The notes beneath the pieces were generated by a model. It had not been told where the DNA came from, did no database searches, and saw nothing but the letters and a program-made list of their open reading frames with translations. DNA of 27,434 nucleotides from DASCOT01 sp036012155 (GTDB taxonomy: Bacteria; Acidobacteriota; UBA890; WLXD01). The stretch covers positions 1 through 27,434 of the forward strand of contig DASCOT010000044.1 of NCBI GenBank assembly GCA_036012155.1, read 5' to 3'. Each line of letters opens with the position of its first letter. Positions within the stretch are counted from its first letter, which is position 1. The position numbers and the translations under genes were made by a program. Positions 8,244 through 15,942 of this stretch are shown one piece after another.

Positions 8244-9122
8244 CTAACGTTGCTGTTTGGTCGGAGGCGCTTCCGTGCTGTAGTTGACCACGGTATCGAT
8301 GATGCCGAGCTCGACGCGCCGATTGCGTGCCCGGGCGGCCTCGCTGACGCCCTCGACAAGCGGCTGCGTCTTGCCGAGGCCTCTCATGGAGAGGATCTCG
8401 GTATCGAGCCCGGCCGAAGCCAGGTAGTCGAAGACCGCGCGGGCGCGTCGCTCCGATAGCTTCTGGTTGTAGTCCAGCGTGCCGACATCGTCGGTGTGGC
8501 CGAAGACCTGAATCCGGTAGCCGGTCGAAGTCATCAACACACCGACGACACGGCTCAGCAATTCGCGGTCCGCGGGCTTGAGATCAGCCTTGTCGAAGTC
8601 GAAGTTGATGGTGTCCTCGCCCAGGTTCATGACCAGACCGAGCACCGTGCGCTGGGTGTCGGCGATTCGACCGAGTGCGTCCTGGAGGCGCGACATCTCG
8701 GCGTCGCGCCGAGCACGAATCTGGTCGGCTTCAGCGCGGGCCTGTCGCGCCGCGCCCTCGGCCACGTAGGCGCGCTGGTGCGCAAACTCTGCCTCACCCT
8801 CTGCCGCCAGCTGCGCCTGCTCGGCCAAGGTACGTGCTTCGGTCTCCTGGGCAGTGCGTTCTTTGGCTTCCCCTACCAGTACGCCGGCGGCAGCCGCAGC
8901 CAGCTCCGCTTCGCGAGCACGCCGAGTCGCCTGGGTCGCCCGCTCGCGGGCCTCGCCGACCTCGTCGCCGAGCGTGGCCATCTGGCGTTCTACCTCCTGC
9001 ATGCGCAGGAAAGCGAACACCACTAGGCCCGCCAATAGCACGACGAGCACCGCGATCGTCCACAGCCGCGGAGTCTTCGGTTCCTTCGGGCTGTATTGCT
9101 CGTCGTATGCGTTGTCGGTCAA
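8244..9122 (-). CDS. Membrane-anchored coiled-coil protein with OmpA-like domain
   Basis: The 292-residue product has a short cytoplasmic N-terminus, one transmembrane helix (about 21-39) and a long Ala/Glu/Arg-rich segment (about 40-160) typical of a coiled coil. A C-terminal OmpA-like peptidoglycan-binding domain follows (about 172-280), with NFDFDKADLKP, GHTDDVG, LSERRARAVFDYL and ARNRRVEL. It would span from the inner membrane to the cell wall. TTG 9122 is chosen because AGGAGGTG lies five bases upstream; longer versions add an Arg-rich, unlikely N-terminus. A TATATT box at 9170-9175 may serve as its -10 element. The gene is convergent with the M20 gene and divergent from a small membrane protein. 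Its role in envelope integrity is inferred. Confidence 0.88.
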   Translation of the reverse strand: MTDNAYDEQYSPKEPKTPRLWTIAVLVVLLAGLVVFAFLRMQEVERQMATLGDEVGEARERATQATRRAREAELAAAAAGVLVGEAKERTAQETEARTLAEQAQLAAEGEAEFAHQRAYVAEGAARQARAEADQIRARRDAEMSRLQDALGRIADTQRTVLGLVMNLGEDTINFDFDKADLKPADRELLSRVVGVLMTSTGYRIQVFGHTDDVGTLDYNQKLSERRARAVFDYLASAGLDTEILSMRGLGKTQPLVEGVSEAARARNRRVELGIIDTVVNYSTEAPPTKQQR

Positions 9123-9127
9123 GCACC

Positions 9128-9135
9128 CACCTCCT
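9128..9135 (-). promoter_or_regulatory. Strong ribosome binding site before TTG start
   Basis: AGGAGGTG in coding sense is nearly a perfect anti-16S match and sits five bases before TTG 9122. It fixes the non-ATG start of the OmpA-domain gene. Confidence 0.75.
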
Positions 9136-9169
9136 GTCGAGCTGCGCCGCGCCGAACCCCTGGACCTTA

Positions 9170-9175
9170 AATATA
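9170..9175 (-). promoter_or_regulatory. Possible -10 box for the OmpA-domain gene
   Basis: TATATT on the minus strand stands out in a very GC-rich gap and would give a leader of roughly 40 bases. The hexamer 17 bases upstream (TGCTCG) is a poor -35, so only the -10 is supported. Confidence 0.35.
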
Positions 9176-9185
9176 CCGCCCCGGG

Positions 9186-9201
9186 CCGTGCCCGAGCACG
9201 G
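9186..9201. repeat. Perfect 6-bp hairpin in divergent gap
   Basis: CCGTGC and GCACGG are perfect inverted copies around CCGA. They lie just upstream of the -10-like box, between the OmpA-domain gene and the small membrane protein gene. This could be a small operator; there is no terminator-like T-run. Confidence 0.35.
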
Positions 9202-9311
9202 CACGACCGTGGCGGAGTCGGCGACAATCATGGGGCGCGCGATGGGCGAGGATGGGGCCACCCGATGGTGGCTGGTACCATGGAGACTCCGTCTCCCCGC
9301 GCGGAGCTCTC

Positions 9312-9593
9312 ATGGTTCGACGCACCGTCGTGCTCACCCCACCCAACACCCTACTCGGCCGTCTGGTCTGGGCGCTGGCTACCATCGTGGTGATGGCGCT
9401 CGGCTTCTTCATGCTCACCGCGGGACTCGTCGTGGTGCTGGCGCTGACCGCGGCGGCGGCGCTGCGTATCTGGTGGCGCGGTCGGCACGAGCGGCGGCCT
9501 GTGGAAACCCTCTCCGGTGACCTGCTCGAGGTCGAATACACCGTCGAGCCCGACGACCCGGTGGTGCTGCCGCCCGGTCTGGGCCGACGCTGA
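9312..9593 (+). CDS. Small membrane protein of unknown function
   Basis: This is a 93-residue protein from ATG 9312, which has GGAG eight bases upstream. A longer frame begins at 9252, but its extra residues look non-native. Two hydrophobic stretches (about 15-30 and 31-48) separated by a small turn suggest a hairpin in the membrane. A basic segment (RIWWRGRHERR) and an acidic C-terminus (VEYTVEPDDPV) follow. I do not recognise a family. It stands alone on the plus strand between two minus-strand genes, so it probably has its own promoter in the gap behind the OmpA-domain gene. Confidence 0.6.
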   Translation: MVRRTVVLTPPNTLLGRLVWALATIVVMALGFFMLTAGLVVVLALTAAAALRIWWRGRHERRPVETLSGDLLEVEYTVEPDDPVVLPPGLGRR

Positions 9594-9671
9594 ATCGAAT
9601 CGCGGTGGTGAGATCGATGCGACGCGGCATCGCTGGGGTGGTCGGGCTCCGCTACTGAGCGGCACAGATCG

Positions 9672-11741
9672 CTAGCCGGCCGGCTCCAGGAGCACCGTAT
9701 CGATCATCGCGCCCTCGAGGACTTCATCGACCACGCTCATGCCGTCGATCACCTCGCCGATGATCGTGTAGCCGAAGTCGAGACGGACGTTGTCGATCAG
9801 GTTGACGAAGATCTGGGCGTCGCCCGTATCGCGTCCCCTCGTGGAGATGCCTACCGTCCCGCGTAGGTGCGAGCGGTCGGTAATCTCATCGCGTGTGAAG
9901 GGTCCGTCGCCGGCGAACTCGTTGGCGCCTGGACTGCCCCCTTGGATTACGAAGTTGGGTACCACTCGGTGAAATGTCAGCCCATTGAAGTAACCGTCGC
10001 GGGCCAACCGGACGAAGCGCGCCGCATTGGAGGGCGCCTCGAACGGGGTCAGGCGTAGCGTGAACTCACCGCCGCCACGCATGGACACCACGGCGAGCAT
10101 GGCGTCGATCTCCCGCAGCTCTGCCGCGCCCGGGAAAGGGGAGTGCGGAAGCGGCCGCGGCAGGGGCGGCGGTCGGGTGCCTGTCCAGCGCTCGATAACG
10201 TCGGCTGCCGTGGCGGCGATGACGGGATCGAAGTCTCGGAGGTAGGGCCTGACGGCGTTTGCGTTGCCTGCGGAGCCCGAGCTGCCGATCGCCTCCAACA
10301 GCGCCCGACGGGGATCCCGTGAAGTCTCGCGCTCGTGCGCGGTGATCCGCTCGAGCGCCGCGAGCAGCTGCTCGGTGGCCTGTGTCGCGTTTGCCAGCGC
10401 TGCGGCTGCGGCCATCAGCAGCTGTCCATCATCGCTCTCGAGCGCGGCAACGTAGAGATCGTCGCCGGCGTTCCCAGCAGCGCTGCTCAGCCCCAGAATC
10501 GCGGCTGACGCGACGTTGGCATGGTCGTCGGCTGCCAGATGGCGGAGTAGATCGACCCAACCAGACGCCGTCGCGGCGCGGGCAGCATACATGCGCACCT
10601 GCCATATCGGATGACGGCTGGCAGATTCGGCGTGTGGTCGGGCGAGTGCCGGATCCATGCTCGTCAGCGCCACCAGGGCATGGGCCGGCTCATACCAGTC
10701 GAGCTCGTCGGCCATCGCAATCTGGCTGGCGATCCGGCTCAGAGTCGTCCGCGCGCCATTACAGCCAACGAGCCCGTCAATCGCCAGAAGCCGTACGGTC
10801 GCAGCCCCGTCCCTGAGTCCAGCGAGCAATCGCGAGCAGGCGCCACGCTCGGGCACCCTGCCGCCCAGCGCTCGCAGGAGCTCGTAGCGAACGCGTGCCT
10901 CGGAGTCCTGCAGCGCGCCGGCGACGAGCGGCGATCCGTACTCGAGCGTCGAACCGATGACGCCGGCTGCCAGGCGACGTACGCCGATGAATGGGTCGCG
11001 CTGCAGCGCCAACAACAGCTCGTCGGGGAACTCGGCAGCCGCGTTAGCCATCGCCGCGACCGCCAGGAATCGCACGACTGCCCTCTCCGAGTCGTTGGCG
11101 TTGTCGCGTCCGAGGCCTGTGAGCGCAGCCAATGAATCAAGGGTCTCGGGTTGGGCGACCAGGTCGTCGCGCAGCCGGAACAAGGCCTCCAAGCCTCGCG
11201 CCACGCCGAGAAGGCGCGCGCCCCGTCCACCGTTCTCCGGTTGCTCCACCGCGGCGAGGAGCGCCAGCTCTTCTTCGGCGCTGCCGAGCAGGGCGGCCTC
11301 GGCATCACGTGCCGCGTTGTCGTCCGCGTAACGCAACCGGCCGATCGATGTCGCGGCGGCGCCGGCGACGGCCGCATCGGGGTCGCTGCCCATGGCGGTG
11401 CGCAGCGGGTCGAGCCCGGCGTCCCCCGCGCTCCTGCTCAGAGCTTGAGCAACCGCAGTCGCTGCAGTGGCGCGCACCGAGGGGTCAGGATCGCCGAGCA
11501 GCGGCAGAATGTCGGGTAGGAGGTCGGCGCGCTCGAGACGGCCGAGAGCTCGGGCGGCGGCGCGTCGCATGGAGCTTTCCTGCGCGCTGGACTCGGCGCG
11601 CAGGATCGATAGATCGGTGTCGGACGTCCCGCGCCGATCCTCCGCCAGCATCAGCCGGTCGAGGCGCGATCGCGAGGGACCTTCCTGACATAGACTCGAC
11701 GCAGTCGCCAGGACCATGACGAGCAGTAGCTGAAGGCGCAT
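9672..11741 (-). CDS. HEAT-repeat protein fused to cyclophilin-type peptidyl-prolyl isomerase
   Basis: The 689-residue protein has a signal peptide (MRLQLLLVMVLATASS) and then about 500 residues of Ala/Leu-rich helical HEAT repeats, for example ALGRLERADLLPDILPLLGD and DSEARVRYELLRALGG. A cyclophilin domain follows from about 548 to the end. It shows FHRVVPNFVIQGG, containing the catalytic-type arginine at about 592, then AQIFVNL and FGYTIIGEVIDGM. It should assist protein folding outside the cytoplasm, with the repeats as a binding surface. ATG 11741 is preferred over longer in-frame extensions because it begins the signal peptide. It is the last gene of the thi run, 62 bases after the ThiE/TenI gene, so co-transcription is possible but a functional link to thiamine is not evident. 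Confidence 0.85.
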   Translation of the reverse strand: MRLQLLLVMVLATASSLCQEGPSRSRLDRLMLAEDRRGTSDTDLSILRAESSAQESSMRRAAARALGRLERADLLPDILPLLGDPDPSVRATAATAVAQALSRSAGDAGLDPLRTAMGSDPDAAVAGAAATSIGRLRYADDNAARDAEAALLGSAEEELALLAAVEQPENGGRGARLLGVARGLEALFRLRDDLVAQPETLDSLAALTGLGRDNANDSERAVVRFLAVAAMANAAAEFPDELLLALQRDPFIGVRRLAAGVIGSTLEYGSPLVAGALQDSEARVRYELLRALGGRVPERGACSRLLAGLRDGAATVRLLAIDGLVGCNGARTTLSRIASQIAMADELDWYEPAHALVALTSMDPALARPHAESASRHPIWQVRMYAARAATASGWVDLLRHLAADDHANVASAAILGLSSAAGNAGDDLYVAALESDDGQLLMAAAAALANATQATEQLLAALERITAHERETSRDPRRALLEAIGSSGSAGNANAVRPYLRDFDPVIAATAADVIERWTGTRPPPLPRPLPHSPFPGAAELREIDAMLAVVSMRGGGEFTLRLTPFEAPSNAARFVRLARDGYFNGLTFHRVVPNFVIQGGSPGANEFAGDGPFTRDEITDRSHLRGTVGISTRGRDTGDAQIFVNLIDNVRLDFGYTIIGEVIDGMSVVDEVLEGAMIDTVLLEPAG

Positions 11742-11803
11742 GGCAGCGATTATGGAGGGCAGCGATTCAACGAGCCAGTCGGTCGCAGGTGCTCGCTCGA
11801 CGA

Positions 11804-12439
11804 TTATCCGAGCGCCGCGGCGAGCTCCCGCACCGCCGCACCGGGATCGTCGGCGCCGAACACCGAGCTGACGACGGCGACGCCCGCCGCTCCGGCCTGT
11901 AGACACTCGCCGACCCGCGCGGTGTCGACCCCTCCGAGCGCCAGGATCGGTAGGTCCACCGCCTCGACCAGTTCGCGCAGCGTCTCGACACCGCGTCCGG
12001 AGCCGGGCTTGGAGCCCGGGTCGAATACCGGTGCGAAGACCCCGAACTCGGCGCCCGCAACCGCTGCATGCCACGCCGCGTCGGCTGAATGGATCGATGC
12101 GGCGCGGCGAAACCCCACGGGCACGGGCTGTGGCCGAGTCGGGATGGCGCTCTCAGGCCAGTGAACTGCCCGCGTCCGAACGCTCGCAGCATCGATGCCG
12201 GCGCCGTTGATGAACACCGGTACCGGGCGGTTGGAGAGTCGATCGAGGGCGGCCTCGAGCATCGCATCGCGCGCCGCCCCACTGAGCTCCTTGGCGCGCA
12301 GCTGGAGGGCCGCCGGAAAGCGATCCGGCAGCGCCTCGACCGCGGTGTCGATGAGGTCGAGCCAGCGCTCCGTATCGCCGCAATACTCGTGATCGGCGAT
12401 CAGGTAAAGACGTGGCGTGTCGGGCCCGCCTATTGCCAA
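11804..12439 (-). CDS. ThiE/TenI-family protein (thiamine phosphate synthase or thiazole tautomerase)
   Basis: This is a 211-residue (beta/alpha)8 barrel. It keeps family landmarks: LQLRAKEL (45-52), N78, ASIHS (114-118), FAPVFDPGSKPGSGRG (135-150, with K144) and LALGGVDTARVGECLQAGA. It lacks the acidic metal ligand after N78 (INGAG instead of INDR) and the HLGQ motif of classical ThiE. The SIHS and GSGRG segments resemble Bacillus TenI, but the histidine recalled as catalytic in TenI is P137 here. Either ThiE or TenI activity is possible; adjacency to thiG and thiO fits both. Start TTG 12439 overlaps the thiG stop and is the only candidate start I see. No strong ribosome binding site is visible, so coupling to thiG is likely. 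Confidence 0.8.
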   Translation of the reverse strand: MAIGGPDTPRLYLIADHEYCGDTERWLDLIDTAVEALPDRFPAALQLRAKELSGAARDAMLEAALDRLSNRPVPVFINGAGIDAASVRTRAVHWPESAIPTRPQPVPVGFRRAASIHSADAAWHAAVAGAEFGVFAPVFDPGSKPGSGRGVETLRELVEAVDLPILALGGVDTARVGECLQAGAAGVAVVSSVFGADDPGAAVRELAAALG

Positions 12440-13206
12440 GGGGTGCCTTTGAGGGGTGTCGATGGCTCCGCATGGTGCTTTTGCGGCATGCGACGCGCAC
12501 GAAATGCGTCGCGCCCGGCCGCTGCCGCGGACTGCACTGCCTGCGCCATCAACACCGGGTCACCGGCGCGGGCGACCGCGGAGTTCACTAGCACGGCATC
12601 GCAGCCAAGCTCGAAAACGATGGCGACGTCGGAGGCGGTGCCCAGACCGGCGTCGACGATCACAGGCACGCCGGCACGTTCCTTGATCAGGCTCAGGTTG
12701 TGCGGGTTGCGGACCCCCAAGCCGGAGCCGATCGGTGCTGCCAACGGCATGACCGCCGCACAGCCGATGTCCTCGAGCCGACGCGCCAACACCGGATCAT
12801 CGTTGGTGTAGGGAAGTACGACGAACCCGTCGCGTACCAGGTCGTCGGCCGCCTGTAGCAGCCCCGCGGCGTCCGGAAGCAGGGTCTGGTCATCGGCGAT
12901 TACCTCGAGCTTGACCAACTCGGTACCGATGGCTTCACGGCCGAGTTGGGCTGTCAGGACGGCATCCTTGGCGGTGTAGCAACCGGCCGTGTTGGGGAGG
13001 ACATGAACGCCGGCGCGGCGCAGCAGCTCGTACAACGACTCGCCCTCTGCTCCAGGGCTGACTCGGCGCAGCGCCACGGTGACCATTTCGGTGCGCGAAG
13101 CGGCGAGGCAATCGAGCATGACTTGGTTGCTCGGGTACCTGGCCGATCCCAGTAGCACGCGCGAGTGCAGCTCCAACTCGCCTATCTGCAGGTTGTCGTC
13201 GTTCAC
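12430..13206 (-). CDS. thiG: Thiazole synthase ThiG
   Basis: ThiG builds the thiazole phosphate ring of thiamine from 1-deoxyxylulose 5-phosphate, the ThiS thiocarboxylate and dehydroglycine. The 258-residue product has the expected N-terminus (LLGSARYPS), the Schiff-base lysine K99 in ELVKLEVI, PLAAPIGSGLGVRN and the phosphate-binding VDAGLGTASDVA and VNSAVARAGDPV. GTG 13206 is chosen because GGAGG ends five bases before it. The alternative ATG at 13218 has no such site and would overlap thiS more. The C-terminal tail after about residue 235 is a normal variable extension. It sits between thiS and the ThiE/TenI gene with overlapping or abutting ends. Confidence 0.95.
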   Translation of the reverse strand: MNDDNLQIGELELHSRVLLGSARYPSNQVMLDCLAASRTEMVTVALRRVSPGAEGESLYELLRRAGVHVLPNTAGCYTAKDAVLTAQLGREAIGTELVKLEVIADDQTLLPDAAGLLQAADDLVRDGFVVLPYTNDDPVLARRLEDIGCAAVMPLAAPIGSGLGVRNPHNLSLIKERAGVPVIVDAGLGTASDVAIVFELGCDAVLVNSAVARAGDPVLMAQAVQSAAAAGRDAFRARRMPQKHHAEPSTPLKGTPWQ

Positions 13207-13207
13207 C

Positions 13208-13408
13208 TCACCCTCCATGGAAAGGGGCGATGATCTCGATATCGTCGCCTTCCTTCACCCGCACTTCGCTCCACTCCTTGCGCGGTAGCACCGCGCGGTT
13301 GATGGCCACCGCGACAGCCTTGGCATCAGCGGTGACCTCGCTCACCAAGGCGCCGACGCTCATTCCCGGGCTCACCTCCCGCTCGGCTCCGTTAACTCTG
13401 GCCCGCAA
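13208..13408 (-). CDS. thiS: Sulfur carrier protein ThiS
   Basis: This is a 66-residue ubiquitin-like protein ending in HGG, the C-terminal diglycine that is adenylated and converted to a thiocarboxylate to donate sulfur to ThiG. The pattern MRARVNGAEREVSPGMSVGA, followed by VAVAINRAVLPRKEW and GDDIEIIAPFHGG, is typical ThiS. TTG 13408 is supported by GGGAGG six bases upstream, and it overlaps the end of thiO by 17 bases. The adenylating enzyme ThiF is not in this window. Confidence 0.93.
   Translation of the reverse strand: MRARVNGAEREVSPGMSVGALVSEVTADAKAVAVAINRAVLPRKEWSEVRVKEGDDIEIIAPFHGG
13212..13216 (-). promoter_or_regulatory. Ribosome binding site for thiG GTG start
   Basis: GGAGG lies within the last codons of thiS, with a five-base spacer to GTG 13206. 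It argues for that start rather than ATG 13218 and for coupling of thiG to thiS translation. Confidence 0.65.
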
Positions 13409-14546
13409 TCGTATCCTCCCCGACGCCCGCGGGCGCGAAACGTCCGGGCTCCAGGCCCCGCAGCAGCTCGGGGTTCTGGCCGTCGATCAGATCGGCCAGC
13501 AGGGCAGCGGTTGCCGGGGCCAACAGAATACCGTTGCGGTAGTGACCGGTGGCTACGTATAGGCGGTCGTGCTCGGTGGCGCCGATAGCCGGTAGGTGAT
13601 CGCGCAATGCGGGACGGAACCCGACGCACACCTCGTCGAGCTCGAGCTCGTATACACCAGGCAGCGCGCGCCAGGCATTGTAGAGAAGGTCCATCATCGG
13701 ACCTGCTGTCGGGCGGGCGTCGAATCCCTGCTCCTCGCTGCTCGCACCGAGCACCAGGTCGCCGGAGGCGCGGGGGATGATGTACACATCGGGCGTTCGG
13801 ATGACGTGACGCAGCAGCCGCTCGCCTCGTAGGCGCAATACCTGGCCCTTGACCGGGCGCAGTGGGAGCCTCTCACAGGCTACGGCCGCGTCGCGTGTCC
13901 AGGCCCCGGCGGCGACGATCACGTTTTCGGCGCTGATCTCCAGGCGATCGCCGGGAACCTCGACTACGGCCTTCCAGCGCTGGCCCAATTCCAACTCGAG
14001 CACCTCCGCCGGCCAAACGAGCGTGCCGCCGCGTGCCTCGATCGCCGCCGCCGTGGCGCGCGCCAAGGCGCGCGGGTCCACCTGTACATCCTCGTTGGCG
14101 GCGAATCCGCCAACGACTCCCGGGCTCAGCCTGGGCTCGAGTCGCCTGATCTCTGCGGCGTCGAGCTGCTCGCAATGCAATCCGAGTCGCTGGTGCTCGA
14201 CGGCGCCGTGCTGCAAGTGCTCGAGGTGATCCTGATCGAGCGCCACGAGCAGGGTTCCGGTGGTGTCGTAGCCGCACTGCAAGCCGGAGTCAGACTCCAC
14301 GGCGGCCACGAATTCGGCGTAGCGGCTCAGGCTGTCGACCGCGAGCCGGACAATCGACGGCTGCGTCGGCTCCGCCTCGGCGGCACCCGCCAGCATCCCG
14401 GCGGCAACGTGGGTGGCGCCTGCACCGAGTCGGGCGCGTTCGACAATCAGCACGCTGCGCCCGTGGCGGATGTTTTCGTAGGCGCTGGCGAGGCCGATGA
14501 TGCCACCGCCGATCACCAGAACGTCGACGCTCTGCCAGGATTTCAT
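13392..14546 (-). CDS. thiO: Glycine oxidase ThiO
   Basis: ThiO is an FAD-dependent amine oxidase that converts glycine to the imine (dehydroglycine) consumed by ThiG, the aerobic route to the thiazole. The 384-residue product begins MKSWQSVDVLVIGGGIIGLA with the dinucleotide-binding glycines at 13-18. It continues with ERARLGAGATHVAAGMLAG, VDPRALARA, VIVAAGAWT, VCVGFRPALRDHLPAIG and the family end segment TGHYRNGILLAPATA. ATG 14546 places the FAD motif at the usual distance; AAGGGTG precedes it. Use of ThiO rather than the radical enzyme ThiH indicates an oxygen-using organism. It lies 65 bases after the DegS-like gene, and I see no TPP riboswitch in the gap. Confidence 0.93.
   Translation of the reverse strand: MKSWQSVDVLVIGGGIIGLASAYENIRHGRSVLIVERARLGAGATHVAAGMLAGAAEAEPTQPSIVRLAVDSLSRYAEFVAAVESDSGLQCGYDTTGTLLVALDQDHLEHLQHGAVEHQRLGLHCEQLDAAEIRRLEPRLSPGVVGGFAANEDVQVDPRALARATAAAIEARGGTLVWPAEVLELELGQRWKAVVEVPGDRLEISAENVIVAAGAWTRDAAVACERLPLRPVKGQVLRLRGERLLRHVIRTPDVYIIPRASGDLVLGASSEEQGFDARPTAGPMMDLLYNAWRALPGVYELELDEVCVGFRPALRDHLPAIGATEHDRLYVATGHYRNGILLAPATAALLADLIDGQNPELLRGLEPGRFAPAGVGEDTIAGQS
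13415..13420 (-). promoter_or_regulatory. Ribosome binding site for thiS TTG start
   Basis: GGGAGG in coding sense sits inside thiO, six bases before TTG 13408. It supports the TTG start and translational overlap with thiO. Confidence 0.65.
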
Positions 14547-14611
14547 CACACCCTTCGCGTCGCAACCAGACCTGTCAATGCTCGATCTCCGGTTGCCTGC
14601 GCACGATACCA

Positions 14612-15775
14612 CTACTGGGGCGGCTGAAGCCTCACTTGAGCTTGCTGCGACTCACCGTCGCGGATGAAGTTCACAGCGACGACCTCGCCCGCCTGTCGAA
14701 GCTCCAGGGCCTGCAGCACGTCACCCCAACTGGCGACGCGGTCGTCATCGATGGCAGTGATGATGTCACCCAGTATGATGCGGCCGTTGCGCGCTCGCAT
14801 GGTGCCACGTAGCCCCGCCGAATCGGCGGCGCCGCCGTCCGTGATGCTCCGTACCACCACTCCCTCGACGCCGAGTCGTCGTCGCGTGTCGATCGCCAGG
14901 GGCTCGATACCGAGACTCGGTCGCTGCAGTTGTCCGAAGTTGATCAGATCTCCTACCACCCATCGGACGGTGTCGACGGGGATCGCAAAGCCGACCCCGG
15001 CGTAGGCGCCGGAGGGGCTCACGATGGAGGTATTCACTCCGATGAGTCGACCGTCGCTGTCGAGCAGCGGCCCACCCGAGTTGCCCGGGTTGATTGCCGC
15101 GTCGGTTTGAATGACGTTGCGGATCTCGGCCCCGGTTACCTGCGAGTTGATCTCGCGACCGAGCGCGCTGATCACACCGGTGGTGAGGGTGGAATCGAGG
15201 CCGAACGGGTTGCCGATAGCGTAAACGCTCTGGCCGACGAGCAAGTCGTCGGAGCTGCCCAGCGTGATCGGTGGGAGCTGTCCGGAGGGAGCCTCGATAT
15301 GGAGCAAGGCAAGATCCTTCTCGGCCGCGTATCCGACCAGCCGGGCATCCCACTGCGACTGATCGGGGAGAGTCACACGCGCCGCAGCAGCTCCCTGAAT
15401 CACATGCCAGTTGGTAACGATGTGGCCCCGCTGATCCCAGATGAAACCCGACCCCGTGCCCGACTCGATTCGTGTGACGTCGAGCGTCCAGAGATTACGG
15501 CGATCGGTGAGCGACGTGATGTAGACGACCGAGGGCGAGGAGCTCTGGAAGAGCTCGATCGTCGACCGCTCGGACGATGCCAGATTGCCCCGTGGCGTTA
15601 CCTTCTGGGTGCTCTCAGATGGCTGCGCTACCGGTTGGACGGTCGGCTGGGCTTCCGGCTGAGCGGTTCTTGCTGTCCACCCGAGGCCGAGGAAGAATCC
15701 CGCTCCGAGCACCAGTCCAAGCAGCATTGGATAAAGGAAGAGCTGCCGTGGTGCGGCCATTTGGTCTCCCATCAT
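14612..15775 (-). CDS. DegS/HtrA-like membrane-anchored serine protease
   Basis: The 387-residue protein has an N-terminal membrane anchor (about 12-33), a Pro/Gln-rich linker (36-60) and a trypsin-like protease domain with the full triad: H124 (TNWHV), D154 (EKDLALL) and S233 (NPGNSGGPL). One C-terminal PDZ domain follows (about 286-385). One PDZ plus an uncleaved anchor matches DegS-type periplasmic stress proteases rather than two-PDZ DegP. Substrates are unknown; no sigma-E/RseA genes are present nearby. Two adjacent ATG codons (15775 and 15772) follow GGAGAG by four and seven bases, so the second may be the real start. It heads the minus-strand run that continues into thiO. Confidence 0.93.
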   Translation of the reverse strand: MMGDQMAAPRQLFLYPMLLGLVLGAGFFLGLGWTARTAQPEAQPTVQPVAQPSESTQKVTPRGNLASSERSTIELFQSSSPSVVYITSLTDRRNLWTLDVTRIESGTGSGFIWDQRGHIVTNWHVIQGAAAARVTLPDQSQWDARLVGYAAEKDLALLHIEAPSGQLPPITLGSSDDLLVGQSVYAIGNPFGLDSTLTTGVISALGREINSQVTGAEIRNVIQTDAAINPGNSGGPLLDSDGRLIGVNTSIVSPSGAYAGVGFAIPVDTVRWVVGDLINFGQLQRPSLGIEPLAIDTRRRLGVEGVVVRSITDGGAADSAGLRGTMRARNGRIILGDIITAIDDDRVASWGDVLQALELRQAGEVVAVNFIRDGESQQAQVRLQPPQ

Positions 15776-15872
15776 CGATCTCTCCAGCTAGCGTCGTCCA
15801 TCTCGGTTAGCGTAGAAAGGGCTCTCCGCAGGAGACTAGCCCCGATCTCACCCTCTTGCGAAGCCGCGAGCG

Positions 15873-15900
15873 TTGGCTTGCATCGCACACCAGATACTAG
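15873..15900 (+). promoter_or_regulatory. Possible promoter for AlkX-like glycosylase
   Basis: TTGGCT (15873-15878) and TACTAG (15895-15900) are separated by 16 bases and lie about 40 bases before the start at 15943. Both are partial matches to sigma-70 hexamers, so confidence is low. Confidence 0.3.
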
Positions 15901-15942
15901 TTAAACAGACTCGGAACCGAGCTTCCTGTTCGAGGCCCTCGC

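Noticed and set aside
14547..14611. Possible TPP riboswitch before thiO
   Set aside because: The 65-base gap is too short and lacks the CTGAGA and ACCTGATCTGG-type conserved elements.
14930..15904. 324-codon plus-strand frame antisense to the DegS-like gene
   Set aside because: The minus strand has the full protease triad and PDZ domain; the antisense translation is low-complexity without motifs.
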